A stretch of 64,000 nucleotides of DNA from the NCBI RefSeq assembly GCF_037975245.1, contig NC_092572.1:12992769-13056768 (forward strand). The letters run 5' to 3'. Position 1 is the stretch's first letter; the number at the start of each line of letters is the position of its first letter. This stretch comes from Apostichopus japonicus (lineage: Eukaryota > Echinodermata > Holothuroidea > Aspidochirotida > Stichopodidae). Shown here piece by piece: positions 47,301 to 62,300 of the stretch. A program made the translations under genes and the position numbers. The notes under the pieces were generated by a model, which saw only the letters and a program-made list of their open reading frames with translations, searched no databases and was not told the DNA's origin.

Positions 47301-50300
47301 CTTCTACTGCTGCTGCCGGTGATGGTTTGCCCGACGATCCCTTATTCACAGACTTGTTGACAGCTGTAGGATATGCAGGCGGTGGTGTCTTCTCCTTCTG
47401 GTAGTCGGATTGCCTGTCGGCAGGGTAACCCGCATGTCCGTCTAAGTTGGACTTGGGTATTACTGATTCAGATGACGGGATTGGAACCTCTTCAAATGGT
47501 GACTGTTTTCCTACTTCTGTTTCAGGATCAAATGACTCTGCAGGGCTGAAGGCGTGGGCCTCTGTGTCATCATCATCGTCACCTTGACCACCGTTATTAA
47601 TGGCAGTTAACTCACTTCCTTCCATCTGGACCTTGGCCTGTTCATTGCTATGCATGGGTGCAAAGTTAAGTCTCCCCGTCTGTTCCTCTTTTTCAGATTC
47701 AGGTCCTCTCTCCTGGCTCTGCTGGTCACTCTCCTCAGCTAAGGTAGGAAGACCTATGAAGTTCATCGAATTACTAAGGATATCATTGGTATCTCCAGCT
47801 TGATCTTGACTGATGGAACTGACTGAGTTTACCATGTTGGCTTCACTGACAAGTTTGTCTCCGCCATCCTGTGGAATGGGAGGCCGGAGAGGATACTCGG
47901 GGAGGAATTCACCCTGTGAAACATCGACTGGAACATGAGTACTACTGGTCTCCTCTTCTGGCCTCACTCTACCACTGACAGCATCATTCTCAAGAGTGGT
48001 CTGCTCAGTTTCTTGTAAGAGCCTCTCGAAAAGAGCTTGGTTATTAGAGGCACTGAAGTTATTGTCTTTAGGCACGCTCATCTCAACTTGCATATCTTCC
48101 TCGTGGTTCCGTTTCTTAACTTTCTTACTCTTCTTCTTGGATTCTTTCCCCCTTTCCTTATCTTTCTCCTTTTCTTTCTTCTTTTTCTTCTTTTTACGTT
48201 TGCTGTGTGAGTTATTCTCTTCTTGAGCAGAACTGCTGTCCATACCAAGGTGGCCCTCAACGTGCTGAACGGCATCTCCACCGCCACCAGGGGTAAAGAT
48301 GTGCTCCGCAGCCTGTGCTAAGATATCGTTAGGATCTGCGTTATCCTCATGTTGATCGACACCTCTCAACTTTCCATCGAAACCCAATCCTGTGTCAAAG
48401 TGATGCTGGTTATTGGACGTCAAGGACTGTTTCATGTTTGGCAGACAATCTCGATCAATGTTAAGAGTCTCCCTTGGTACAGAACCAATGGTTTCATTCC
48501 GATTAACAGTTGGCACTTTACTCGCCTGACTTGAATTGGACAAACTGGATTGTAAGGAACTGCTGACATTGGTACTTTCACTATCTTGACTAGGCATGAA
48601 CTGCTGTAAAGTTTGGCCTTCCCCTTGTGTAGTAGACTCAACACTTGTGCTTGGTTGAGTAAAGGGAGTTGAGTTGGTTGAAATGGTTGAAATGGTCGTT
48701 TGACTGCTGGTAGCAGCTTGAACTTGAATCGGTTGGCTCTGCTGCTGGACAGAATTAACAATAACAGGGTTGGAAACCACTTGCTGCTGGGGAGGATTTA
48801 CTACAACAGGTATCAACTGTCCATTTTGCTGTATGTAAACCATCTGTTGAGGTTGCTGTACCACTGGCTGTTGAAAGTGAAGTGGCATTAGCACTGTTTG
48901 TTGGCCACCTCCTGGGGTGTTGATCACTACAGGCTGCTGTAAAGTTTGTTGCATGACCATCTGGCCCGAATTCCACATTACATTACCAGACTGTTGGTTG
49001 GCACCGACTGGCAACCGAACCGTCATGGTTTGCTGCCCTGTGGGTCCAGACTGCAGTACTTGTGGTTGCAAAGTCACGGTTGAGGCTGCAGACCTTTGCC
49101 CTGTTGAGTCTTTCCCTTGCTCCTTGATCTTCAGAGGTCTACGCTTCTGAGTGCTGGTGTTGAGCTGTCTGGCTAAGCTTCCACACTGACCCTGATTTGG
49201 CAATAGAACTGGCTGGCTAGATTTCTGAACTGGAGGAGCAATCTTAACGGGTATGAGGCCTGGTCTTCCTGGTAGGGAAAGTAGTAAAGTCTGGCCCTGC
49301 TGCTGGAACATGAGGTTTGGTTGGCTGGCAGAGACAGTGGTTACTGGCGGTACGGAAACCCTCATGCCGGAAGAAACACTTGTGGTTGGCTGTCCCAACA
49401 TGACAGGTTGTCCAGCGGTCGTGACGATACCAGACCCAGCTGTAGTAGTGATAGGTCCACTGAGGGACTGGGTAACCATGGTTGCAGGTGTAGTGGCAGC
49501 AGAAGTCAACTTTGGCTGTGCTTCATTGGCAGTGACAGACGGTTGATGTGTGGAAACATTCACAAATGCTTGACTTGAAGATGTCAGAGTAACTGAGGCA
49601 GGGTTGTTTACAGAGTTCTTGATGTCACCACCGCCATCTGTCGACAAATCTTCCTCTTCTTGCTTCATGAGCGATGGTGTGGTGTTTGTGGCTTCCATAA
49701 TCTCCTGAAGTACCTGCTCCATATCGTCTGCTTGTTGACTGTCCAACTCATTTTTGGCAGCCACTTCAGAGTCCTTCTTGTCCATGCAACCATTACCGAG
49801 GGTAAAGCCATCTGTGGTCTGAGGCAATACTAAGTTGCCATTGACGATGGTTGGACTGAGCAGGCTGGACCCAGTGAACTGGCTGATAGGGGGCACTGGG
49901 TCACAGGGTTGTCCAGGTGGGCTTATCATCACACTCATATTTTGGTTGAAGGTTTGGGTCGGTGAAAGTAGATTCTGGGCCAATTTTTCATTATCTCTTT
50001 TAGCAACGTTCTTCAGTTGATGGTTCATCTCTAGAAGCCCATTCGGTTGGATGTTCAAAGTTCGGAAGATCTCAAGAAAGCACTCGTTCTCCTTTTTAAG
50101 TCTGTCGTTCTCTGCCAGCAGGTCACTGATTCGTTCTTCTGATGAGAAAAAAAAAAGGGAAAAAGAAGACTTTGAAACTTACAGACATTGAAAGTTAAAG
50201 TACGAACATGCCAAAGAATACACAAAATGATAGCCAACACCAACACCACAGATAAAAAAAAGCTGTTGTCAAGTCAAGTTAGGAGTGTTAGCTCAGTGGT

Positions 50301-53300
50301 TAACACTGGTGCCTTTCAATCATAAGGTCCCATGTTTGAGTCACTCCAAGATTAATGTATGTCGTCCAGTTACAGAGTTGGTGACAATTGACAATTCATA
50401 ATCATGGATGTTAAATATGAATATTAAAGACTGACTTTGGTCAGCTTGCGGCTTTGATAAGCCAATGATGGCTTCTTCGCAAGTTCCTGCTTGCAGGAGG
50501 ATCTAAAAAAAATACAATACAAGTCATCAGCAGATCCCTTCATGACACAGTGAGGACTAACAGTAGAGTACTATAGATCTCTTACATACAAGGGTCATAC
50601 TAACCTGTCTCCTAATACACTAGTGTAGTAGTGTTAGTGTAGCAGGAGACAGGTAAGAGAGGAGCGAAGTAAATAACAAGTTCCAGTCGGTTATCAAGGT
50701 ACACACCTTGACATCATGACCGAAACAATTATTTACAGCATTGTTACGTATCGTTACTTTGACCCAATAGAGAGTGTAGAAGTTGAGGTGTAGTAAGTTA
50801 GAGCTAGCCTGCACACATGTTGTTTACTTTCATATCAGAGCCCTTCTCTTTTGGAACCCCCCCCCCCCCAAAAACAGCAATTTTACTCGAAAAGAATAAA
50901 ATTAACTGGATGAACATTTTGCAAGACCTAACCTAGAATTCCTCAATCATTCCTGCGTTTTTTCCTTTGTGTCTTCTATCGAACTTGCCGACCTTGTTCC
51001 ATACATGGCATTAATGCCATGATTAGCTACTGATTGCACTGAGTATTAAAGTACTGTAATTTAGGCTGGGTATGAGGTACAGTACTTAAACTAACCACAG
51101 TTTATAAATGTTGAGTGCATCAATGTATATGAAATATCTCCAAAAACTGCCTACAGTTTTCCCAACAATTTCAACAGACAGCGATACATCACAGAAATCA
51201 CATCAAGTACTGTAGTAGATGAAGCTTGCATAGTACTGTACATACAATACAGTAACTGAAAACTTGAACATAGATATAGAAGCACATGAATCTCATTGCA
51301 TGTGACTTTTGTCATTTATGTAAATCAACAGAAAAAATAAATAAGGCATTTGACCACTTTACCTCATAATTTGTGAAAAAAGGTAGAATATTACATTCAG
51401 TTTTATATTTGTGATACTGTACCTACAGTACTACAGTATCTGTGCAGTAACTATTTTTGACTTAATTGTTAGTGACATGTACTGTTAGCTTGCCCAAAGA
51501 AACAAACAATGATGTAGTCGGAAAAGTGGATGGAGCTCTACAGTACAGTATGATCAGACATTTGTCAGAGTTTCATATCAATAACAATTATTTGCTTCAT
51601 TAAATTCAATGTCTATGCGCTTTTCATGTTCAGTAGACATCAAAATGCTAGATTATTATAACACAGCACTGAAGGTTTTAATACTCAAATGGTCATGATT
51701 AGAGAGCTTTAATTATTCAAAGACTTCTAGATGGTTGTTTAAATCTAACAACCATCCACATGATTGTAATGATGAAACAGCACTGTAAGTTTTAATACTC
51801 ATGTGGTCATGGATCAGAGAGCATTAATTATTATTCCTTACATCTTTGTAACAAATTCACCTTGTTGTAACATTCTACCATATTAACGCAATGCACTATG
51901 TACCATGTGATCAAGTTCTGGTGCAAAATGTCACACCGCAGACGGGGAAAAAATGAGGTACTTAAAAACTAACAGTAAATATGTTGAGTGCATGCATTGA
52001 TCATACTCTGTACCATATATAGATATATACAGGATATTATTCAGCAAATTGGCTATAATCTGCCTACTTGTCTGCATGGAACAGACAGTGATCAGGCAAA
52101 ACCCAACAACCAAACATGAATCAATAAAGGAAGCTCAACTAGATTGAATGTACATTATACTGTTCATGCGACATCCATGAATCCCACTGGATGTGAAGTT
52201 TTGCACTAACGCCAAAGAAAAACAGACATTTGTCAGCTAACATTGTACCAGAAAGACATTATACAAAAACTAGCTGTACATAAATAATGTTTTCACCTTT
52301 TTTTATGCAAATTTCAGACTTAGTTTGTGTGAATTCTGAGCACTACATATTACTCTCTTACAATGGTTTTAAGATAAATACCAGAGAAATTAATTGCAAA
52401 AACTTTATGATCTATTAGTGAGACTGTTTCCAAGGACATCTATAGGCTTTTCTACACAATACATCATGATGTTATGAGCAGGAGATACTGTACAGCCCTC
52501 AGTGTTGGCTTTAGGTACAAAACCCTCTAACAGCACTGTCATTTAGAACACTCTCCCTGGACCGGGGTCCAGAAGGTTTCCAAGTACATGTTTTACATGG
52601 TTTAATACATTTATAGTCGTACAAATGCACAACATAGAGTACTGTAGGCTATACTGTACATGGTTAATTGTAAAAATTGTATTGTAAACCAGTAAACAAC
52701 AAGAGGGAAAACTAGTAACCCAGAAAAGTGCCATGCTACAATGCAAATGCTCTTTTGTCTAACAGTGTACTGCAAATACCACTATGAAAGCCATTGTTTG
52801 GAGGGCAATGCACTGTAACTAATGCACTGTGTACATCCGGTAATCTAATTGAAACTGGAATGAACACTACTGTACATGTGTAGAATTACTGAAATAGGAT
52901 GGTGGAGGAGGAGGGAAAGTCCCATGTCAGGAAGATCAAAGATAGTCCTGTACTGTATACTGTACGGATATAGTAGTGTGTACATCTAGGTACAGTGCTA
53001 ATGTGAAAGTTCAATAGACAGAATAACTGACACAGTCACATCCACCGGACAAGACCACTAATATTAAACAATTTTGCCCCCCCCCCCCTGTTATGCACTC
53101 TCGCAATATTGACACACTTTTCTAACTTGCTAACAGTTTAAATAAGATGTACATTAAATCAATTATTCCCTTCTCTTGTGCAGCAGGTTGCATATATATC
53201 ACTTTATTTTGCACTGAATGTAGTTACAGAATGTAGTTACAAAATATCAATCCTTGGAAAATAATATGTCCACCAGTTTAGGATATTGAATGGAAACGGT

Positions 53301-56300
53301 GCAAATGATAAGCTATGACTTCACAACGATAATTTACAGCCTGCAACGAACATTGAATATATATATTTTTTTTGGGGGGGGGATGTAAATTATGATGGCA
53401 ACTTAACATTTCGGACGAAAATATCCTAAACACTACATGGTGTGTTGATGAGTTAAACTATTTTATATTACCACTGAATATAATGCAAAAAGAAACATTG
53501 GAAGACACATCTTAGTACAGTAGCAAAACAAATATTGGGACAAAACCATGTAGAACAATTCATACTCAGAAAATGAAAACGTTTAGTGGTTCCGATGCCT
53601 GAACATGTTCGTTGCGTGGTAAGCCATACATGTTTAATATTCACGAACTTGTACCCACCATAACGAAGAGGATTACATTATCTACTGACTAATGCGGCAT
53701 CATATTAAGGAAGATACCAGGAATCAGTTATTATGTTGACAAAGTCGAGAAGTGAGAAATTATTGCAAAGCTGTGGTTTATCAGACTTAATTAAAGCTTA
53801 CAAATTTTAGAAGAATGAAGGTAACAATGGAGTTTTCCAGAGATTTTTAAATGCTGCCAAAGAGATATTTATCGAAACGAAAACTCCGGAGTTTGTTAAA
53901 CTGCTATGTATACATCTCTGCTATTTGTATATTAAATAGTGAAAGAAGAGTTTCTTTGTTTATATAACAATATACATAATGCCCTGAATGTTGCTAAAAT
54001 AAGAACTTGTAATAAAAGTGTGTCTTCAGTTATTTTCACTGGGGAATAATGAGGATCGAATCCAAGCAAACAATGCTCACATTTGGTCTGATGAAAAGAT
54101 CCAAGTCACAATTATGATGGGTACTTGTATTGTTTGAATTTGGAGAAATACAGTATATTAGTTGAATTTGAAAAAAAAGGAAAATAACAGCCCAACGAGT
54201 ACTATAGTTCCTTGCTCAGTGAAATATCAAAGCGTTGTATGTCATTACCCAATATCACAATATTCCCAAGCAAGGAATCAAAAAATGAAAACTCACGATG
54301 AATGGATTGGGTGTCCATGTTATGGTAACGCTGGCATTTTTCTTGAAGGTCTTCTAAGTACTCGTATGTGGCCTCGAGAATTTGATTTTTACTCTGCAAA
54401 GGCAAAAGAGGGAAGATAATTTGCATAAATTAATTAATCTGTGGATCAGTAACACACAGATGACAGTACCTTCCATTCACCAGTACTGTCACTATCAATA
54501 TGATAAAAGTCAACTACCTGTCCCTCATGCTGAAATTACTGAAGTGTTTGTACCAGGTACCTGCCCACCATCGCTGTAACCCCATGGTGCCAAAATTACT
54601 GCCACAATCAGAGAATTTTTGTTTTTGTTTTACTGATCATCATGAGACAAGTTCATCATCTGTCCTATCAAGATCCCTCCCCCATCAAAAGTTGAGCATT
54701 GTAATAATCCAAAAAAATTCCTTTATGAACCCCAATAAAGTAGGGGAATTTTCCACACATAGTAACATTTTTGTTTGTAACCTGGACCTCCAAACATTTT
54801 TGGTAGTGGCCCAACAAAGTTTTTGATCTAATGCTTTCCCAAGATCACATGGTACCTGTACATCCTAAGTTCCATCTCATTGGGGCGGGGAGGGGGGGGG
54901 AGGGGGAGAGCATGGTGTTTTGTTCAAAGTTATGAATATATATATGTAATGTTTACAAATACTTTGCTGCTACTGTAGACAATATATGTCGGCACTCGTA
55001 ATCTATAAATCGAACATAACATGTGCAAAATGTTTCTTGGAAGCTTTCACACGATTTTGCAGACATTTGACAGGTGTCAGTGAGTCTACCCCTGTCAATG
55101 CCTGTGCTGCTTACGCATCAGATGTGTTCTGTGAAATGTAAGATTTTCAAGTACTGACTAATTTGTGATTTAAATTTTTGTCACACAGAAAATATTCTTT
55201 ACCTTGGGACTGCCCAAAATGTACTGGTTTGGGTATTTCCTTCATGCCTCTCATAACTGTACCTGTCTCCATTGTACATAAATGCACTCAAATCTAATGC
55301 AGAACTTTGTAAACTTTGAGAATGGAAATTGACTATGAAGTAGGTCAGAAGGGGGAGGGGGGGGTGAGGGGTGGGAGCAGTTCTAAAATGTTACCAACTT
55401 TTGTAGGCTAGGTAGAGTTGAGTGCATATATGTAGAATGGAGACAGATAAGAGAGGCGTGAATTTGATTTCTGGCAAATCTCATATTTTTCCTACTCACC
55501 ATTTTTATTTTCGGGTCATTTGGAAGTAGGACAAGAAACCTATCGATGTTCTCATTTATTTTCATCTTCCGAACTTTCTCAGCTTTGGTTTTTGTCTGCG
55601 ACCTGAAAGATTAACAGCAAAGCATGTTATTATTGACTGGTGCTGTGGCCGAGTGGATAAAGGCGGTGGCATTTCAAGCAATGAGGCTTAGCAATCGGGA
55701 GGTTCGGGATTCGATTCCCGGCCGGGTCATAGTAAGGTGGGTTTTTCATCCAAGAGCAATCTACGGTTTTCCCATCTGAAATGACTTTCTAAATTGAAAA
55801 GATTCCAAATTTGAGTTAAAATGTTGAATTGGAAGCCACCGACGTGTAAGTTGTAATCCATAAGCCCTTGCGGGTTTCTCCCACGTTTGTGGTCGCTTAA
55901 GCGTGGTAAAAATAACTGCTGATTATATTATCACAGTTCCTTCATGCAGAGATCCCCAGAGTTCCCAGGGTAGACATTCCCCATCACTAGATTCAACATG
56001 ATAAACAGCAAATATATTAAGTAACAATGATGAAAGAATCCTTACTGGACATTGCCATAAATAGATTGAACATCATAAAACAGCAAAAAATATTAAACAA
56101 CTAAGATGAAAGAATCCTTACGGGACATGGCCATCATTCTTGTCTCCTTCAGATGCCTTGGAGCCACTCGCCCGGATGGTCATAGCATTTAATTGCACTG
56201 ATTGGTCTGAAGAAAACAAAAACAAAAAAACAAGACAGTTAAAGTGAGTGTGTAGCTAGCTCTCAATATTAATATCTTATCATTCAAGTACACAAGTGCA

Positions 56301-59300
56301 ACACAGACAGAACATCAATTGATAAAGCTTTGTGTCGCAACAACAGGATATATCCCAAAAGCTTACCTGGTTCAGGTATAAATTTACAAGGTACGAACTA
56401 ACCCTGACAACTGCAGCACTGTCGCTCTGCAGTGCCTTATCGAAGAGGAAGCAGAATGAGAGGAAGCAGGAGGAGGAGGAGGAGGAGGAGGAGGAGAAGG
56501 AGGAGGAGGAGGAGGAGCAGGAGGAGGAGGAGGAGGAGGAGGAGGAGGAGGAGGAGGAGGAGGAGGAGGAGGAGGAGGAGGAGGAGGAGGAGAATAAGAA
56601 GGAGACGAAGTCATCCTCTGGACGATCGACAACTCTGCTTCTGGTTGTCAGAACAGAGATTTGGACATCTGGTCTACCATTAAGAATTGCCTCGTCTACT
56701 GTATAATACCTAAAATACACTGTAGATCGGAACAAAGTTAAAATTCTGATAATTGCATTGCATGTTAATAACTGTCATGCCATGTCAAGGGTCATATTCT
56801 TGCTAAAATACAGACTCAATACTAGTTTAGTCACATAGAACGACAACTAGGTGAAGGCCTGACACTCACACAAAAGGACTTATATTTTCAACACTTGCAA
56901 ACATGTTGTCACAACACGAAACCCTCCCCCCCCCTCCTCAAGTATTTTATTGATTGCTTTCCGTGTTGAGTTAATTGGATGCCAATTATTTAGCCAATGG
57001 TTTTGTGCATCCTTAAGCATTGTTTAATAATGTATTGTTGCACAGAGTATTGGAATTCGGCATTAGGGGGTATAAGTAGTACCGTATAGCCAGTTTCTGT
57101 CTCGGGCTTGAACCCAACACAAGCAAAACTGTAAGTTGCTCTTGTCTAACTATGCCAAAACTCAGGCAAAATTTTAGTTCAAAAGAACGAAAATCATTAC
57201 ATCCACCATGGCATCATGGAGATAACAGTGACTCATTACTTCACGCATTTAATTGGTTGTTTTCGGTACCTTTATAGAGGGCAAAAGAGGCAAGAAAAAT
57301 ACAAGCTGAACAAGAAAGAAAGAGAACGTGAAACTAAGGCTGCAAGCTGACACTCATCAAGATACACGCTAGAAAGAAAGAAAAATTAGAACATTTTTAC
57401 ACCTAATCGCCATGAATTGAACATGTTGAAAGAACCTTCAAGGAAACAGAACCTATACTAAAACCAAATATATTATTTTTATATTATACTTATATATCTC
57501 TACAAAGAATCCCTGATGCATGTCAGAGAGATACTGTACTGTAACTACTGTAGCGTGAAGCTTTACAAAAAGTCAGATTGCGTTAACACCTTATTCAACT
57601 GTACTCTTTAAACAAGTATCAAATTGTACTGTGTTATTGTCAATTCGCCTTGATAAAAAAAAATAATCATAAAAAATAGAAAAATAGAATTTGGCTCCTG
57701 TCAAGAATACTTTTCCCTACTTTTTCCTGACTAACACTCGATGCTCCAGACAATGAAACGACCTGTCGTAAGATTCCCTTTTAGCCTCTAGGGGTACAGG
57801 ATACGGTTATGATTTTAGTACATGTATACTGATTGTGAGGCTTGACTAAATTCTTACCAAGACAAAAATTCTGAGGCCAATGTACATCTGATTTGACTGT
57901 CTGAGGATTTCTGCCGATTTGAGGAGCCCAAACGGGGAGTATTGCACAAATTTATATCGGATTTACTTATGGATTAATCATGCTCTAAATTGTGCTGTTC
58001 TTTTTAAATGAAGTGCAGGGCTTGTACGATTATAGTTGATTGATGGGTTCATGTGTATGCACCCTTCTCCCCCTACCGCTCCCACCTCCACCCCCCCCCC
58101 CCGCCCACCTTCTGCTGAGCCATCTCATTCTGTTGGCTTAAAGTATAAGATCTGTAAACATTAGTACTGTACGTCAATAGGTTATCAGGGGCCAAGATAC
58201 CTACATTAGGAATTGAATCATTTTTGCATTGCTTATGATGTTAGTTGATGTCTTTTATTATGACAAGTTAGTCCACACGTGTTTAAAAGAATAGTCCAGG
58301 TCATAATTTCTGTTTTGATATGTTATAGAGGAACATAATCTAAACATTCTGGTGAAATTTGCATTCAATTCCTATGTACTGCTTTTGAGATATATTATAT
58401 ACTCTTTTAATGGTCGTTTCTCAAAGACACTCTTATGGGCTTTGGCGATGCAGTTGACCAGCATGGTTCCATCATCTATTGACCCAAATATGAAAGTGAT
58501 GTTTCCCTGATGGAAGTGATGAGTCCTGTCTATGTTGTACAAATAGCTGTATATTACACTAATGTGCTCCTTGTTGATAACTTTCAATTTCAGTGCGACC
58601 ACATAGGACTAACATACAGGTAATATAGGAACTATTTGCTTACAGTCCCCAATGATTCAATGTTTGATTACAGTATTACGAGTGAAATCAAGTGGCACAA
58701 TGACTATGTAGTCTTATTGTACCACACTAGTATGGCAAGTCCTAGAACACTGCAAAGCTTTACCGGTCCTGTTTATACAGTACCAGTCCAGTTTACAGTA
58801 CTCTGTCCAGCTATGTATTGTACCGCCAAATCACACACAGGTACTGTATTCAAAGTTCTATAGATTACAGATAGATCTGACAGTAACTAATGAGTCTATA
58901 CCTGAAGCTATTCTTTCAAGAAGGTACAACATACCATAAATGCAAAATATGCTTTTATCCAAATTTAAATATAATCATACATGATGTTGATTCTAGTTCA
59001 AGTACATCAACACTGTCTACTTCTATAGTATCTTCTTTGCATGTATCTTCTACATAATGTAGTCGCAGGTAGATGTGTATGAAGAGTTAGTAAAACTTTA
59101 AACAGTCTACCTGTATGCAGGGTTCCATTTCCCCGGTATCGCATTGCAAAATGGAAAGCAAAATGGAGCAATTGCTGCTCAACTCCACGAATGCATCGCA
59201 CACGTTGCGATGTTCATAAGTTCTGGTCACAAATTTGTGATAACCGCACTCAATCCCAATTGCTAAAAGTCACAAAAAAATAACTGATATAATCACAGAA

Positions 59301-62300
59301 AACAAAGTCAACTAAATAATGAACTCCTTCTAACTATTCCAAATGTTACTTCATTAATCATTTCGAAATCATCAAGCACCTCCGGTTTTTCATGATCACG
59401 GAAAGTAATGCAACCCTATGAGTATTCCACAGTACCGGTATAGCCTTACATCTAGCCTCGTGGGTCAGCATTAGTCTCGTGGGTCGGCATTAGTCTAGCT
59501 GTTTTTTGTATATAAAATCACTGCTACAAAATCAATATAGGACATATCTTGCGATTCCTCTTTCAAAACCACTTTTAAAATACCATATTTTATAAGCAGA
59601 CAATGCACAGACTATTAGCCTATTCAGTAAACGCAACACTATTAATACAAGATTGCCCCACATTCAGTTTAGTCAATGGGCCATCTCCAATAACTTTATA
59701 CAGTGAAAAGAAACATCACAATATTCGTCCGTCCAGCTAGCATTCATCAATACATATATCCATCCTGCATATGATATGTTGTTGCTATATTAATAAAATT
59801 ATGGTTGCTAAGCCAGAAGAGGTCTCTTTTTTAGGAAATATTAATGTTGTGTACACTTAAGTTTATGAAAGTTTTATTTTATTACAGCTTTTCTTGAATC
59901 AAGCTGAATGGTTCTGTCAAGTCTAATGTAGCAGCTATGGACATGATGTAACAGTCTCAACACAGAGTGAGAACCTGATAATTCTTGGCAAAAAGTCAGT
60001 TGACAAAATGTTGTGCTACAACGACATGTTATTTCCCCTTTTGAAGTGCTGTTCATATAAAAAATAATCGAGACCCATCTTTTCCTACATTCAAGGGGTT
60101 TCTCTTTTCATTGCTTGCTGTGAAGTGAACTCTTTGTTTTCTACTTACAGTATCTTACAATATGATTTAATATTTAATAAAATGTATCTTTCTGGACCGT
60201 AATTAAAGAAGAACCGATAGGATAATAGTCACAATTATCTGTCTGTCTCTGAAATAATTTTGTTAAAATTGTTACCAGTAAAAAATAAAATTTATTTTAA
60301 AAATCCTTTCCTTTCCACCAAAGGCTCTGACTCATTATAAACCTCATTTGAGAAGTAAAAAATTTAATTTGTAAGATGAATTGTTTTGTGTTTGTGATTA
60401 TCTGTTTAGGACATGAGGAGCTAACATCTGATATGCCATATAAAAAAGTCGTACAGGTCTATCGACAAACTCTTTCAGGCCCATATGCATATATGTTGCC
60501 ATATAGTACCGTGCATGTGATACTTGATCTTTTACAAAGCACTGTAATGCGTATTATAGTATAATTATGACTCAGATCTTGTCTCGAATAGTTGGGGGTT
60601 CGTGGACAACTCTGACATCCACAGGGGGTTCGTGGGGGGGGGGAGATAATGGTAGGGAAACCTTGGTATACAGTATATTACAGCATGTACACTGCAACAA
60701 CTCTGATGGAGTAATGAAATGCAAACTTTAAACAGGAGAGGGCAACTGTTTTAACTACAGAACCAAACAATAGTGACATGGCCTGGACCTACAGTAGGGA
60801 CCATTGCAAGGCCAAATTTGAAAACTAAACCTTGGGTCAAACTGTAAATGAAATGCAAACTTTAAACAGGAGAGGGCAACTGTTTTAGCTACAGAACCAA
60901 ACAATAGTGACATGGCCTGGACCTAGGGACCATGCAAGGCCAAATTTGAAAACTAAACCTTGGGTCAAACTGTAAAAACTAGGCCTGTTGTACGGTAGGT
61001 ACAAAAGTTAACACCAACAGTAAAATTCGCAGGGGACCTTTAACTACTTAATGTTGATTTTTTAAAATATTTTCTGATAGAGAACAAAACTGTTTCTTGG
61101 TTAACATATAGTATGATATTACTTAGCCTAGCCTCAGGGGATAATTTAGCTGAAATTAAAAATCAACTTGCTATGAAGAGAAAATCACCACATGGCTATG
61201 TACAGTACACAGCTTTCAAGATACATTCAGTTTGCTTTTAGAACACAACCTGTCTCAAAAAATGTAATGATGAAATGTGTGGTGCATCTGTATGTAATTT
61301 TAAATCTAGTTTAGTTCAAATTTCAAGCTGCAACTAACTCATTATAAACCTACAGTAAATGGATAGATTTGTATAACTAAAATAAGCACTGCAATAGATG
61401 ACCAGACTCAACAACATTTTGAGCTAAGAAAGAAAGCATTTCTGAATGAATTTCTTAACTTGCAAAATTTATCATAAGAAGAGAAAAGTATTTTGATCAA
61501 ACTTCCAGTAGATGAAAAACACCATCATTTGATTGCCTTAACTTGAAAGGTTTTGACTTAAATTTTATGAAAAGGAAATGAAATGGGTTTGAGATGTCTC
61601 TTATATGTAATATTAGGCATTTGGCCACCATTTTGATCAAATTCAGAAACAAAATAAGCATTTTCTTCATTTTCTCATGGCAAGCAGAGGCCTGTGGATA
61701 TATATATATTTCTTCTGGATCCACTGAGATTTTAAGCAAAAAAGCAATCACCCTTTTGTATTACAGGGCCTAGGCTATGCTAAGTTCTTGGCGTTATGTA
61801 TACTGCTGCTATTGCCTAAGCAAGGCCAACCATTGAGCTACTAATGCTACAACGATGATGCAGAGAAAGCACTGAACGTAAAAAAATATGCAGTACCTGG
61901 ATAATGACAAACTGACGGTGAATGTATAGGCCAGCTTTAAAGGTTCCTCTAGTTTATAGCTTAGGCCTATACCAAGTCAGTAAGTGTGTACAAATGGGAG
62001 AGACCCATGTCTTGATCCTAGTACTTAGTAGGCCCTATTCCATTTACTTTTGTAGGAATATTCTAACATGATCTATTCTAGCCAATGGTAGAATGTAGTA
62101 TCCAGGTGCCTGAGCCCAACTGGTATCTGATAATTTAAGTCTTAAGTAGGTCTTACATATTTGTTAGGCCTCCCAAGGCTTAGTCTGAGTTGGCCTAGCC
62201 TTTAAATTAGGCCTATAGTTTAACTATAGCCTACACCTACTTTGCCAAAATAGGCCTATAGCTTAGTACTAATATAATTCAGTAACTGTGCAAGCTTTTT

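Noticed and set aside
44495-50020. Several open frames on the plus strand and in other minus frames
   Set aside because: All lie opposite or out of frame to the 5.8-kb coding exon of the USF3-like gene; none has domain support.
55640-55730. Functional tRNA-Leu/Ser gene
   Set aside because: The promoter boxes are good, but the attached body of about 200 bp marks it as a SINE and the cloverleaf could not be shown to be intact.
56280-56735. Open frames with Ser, Pro, Glu or Arg runs
   Set aside because: Shadow frames of the GGA microsatellite in an intron.
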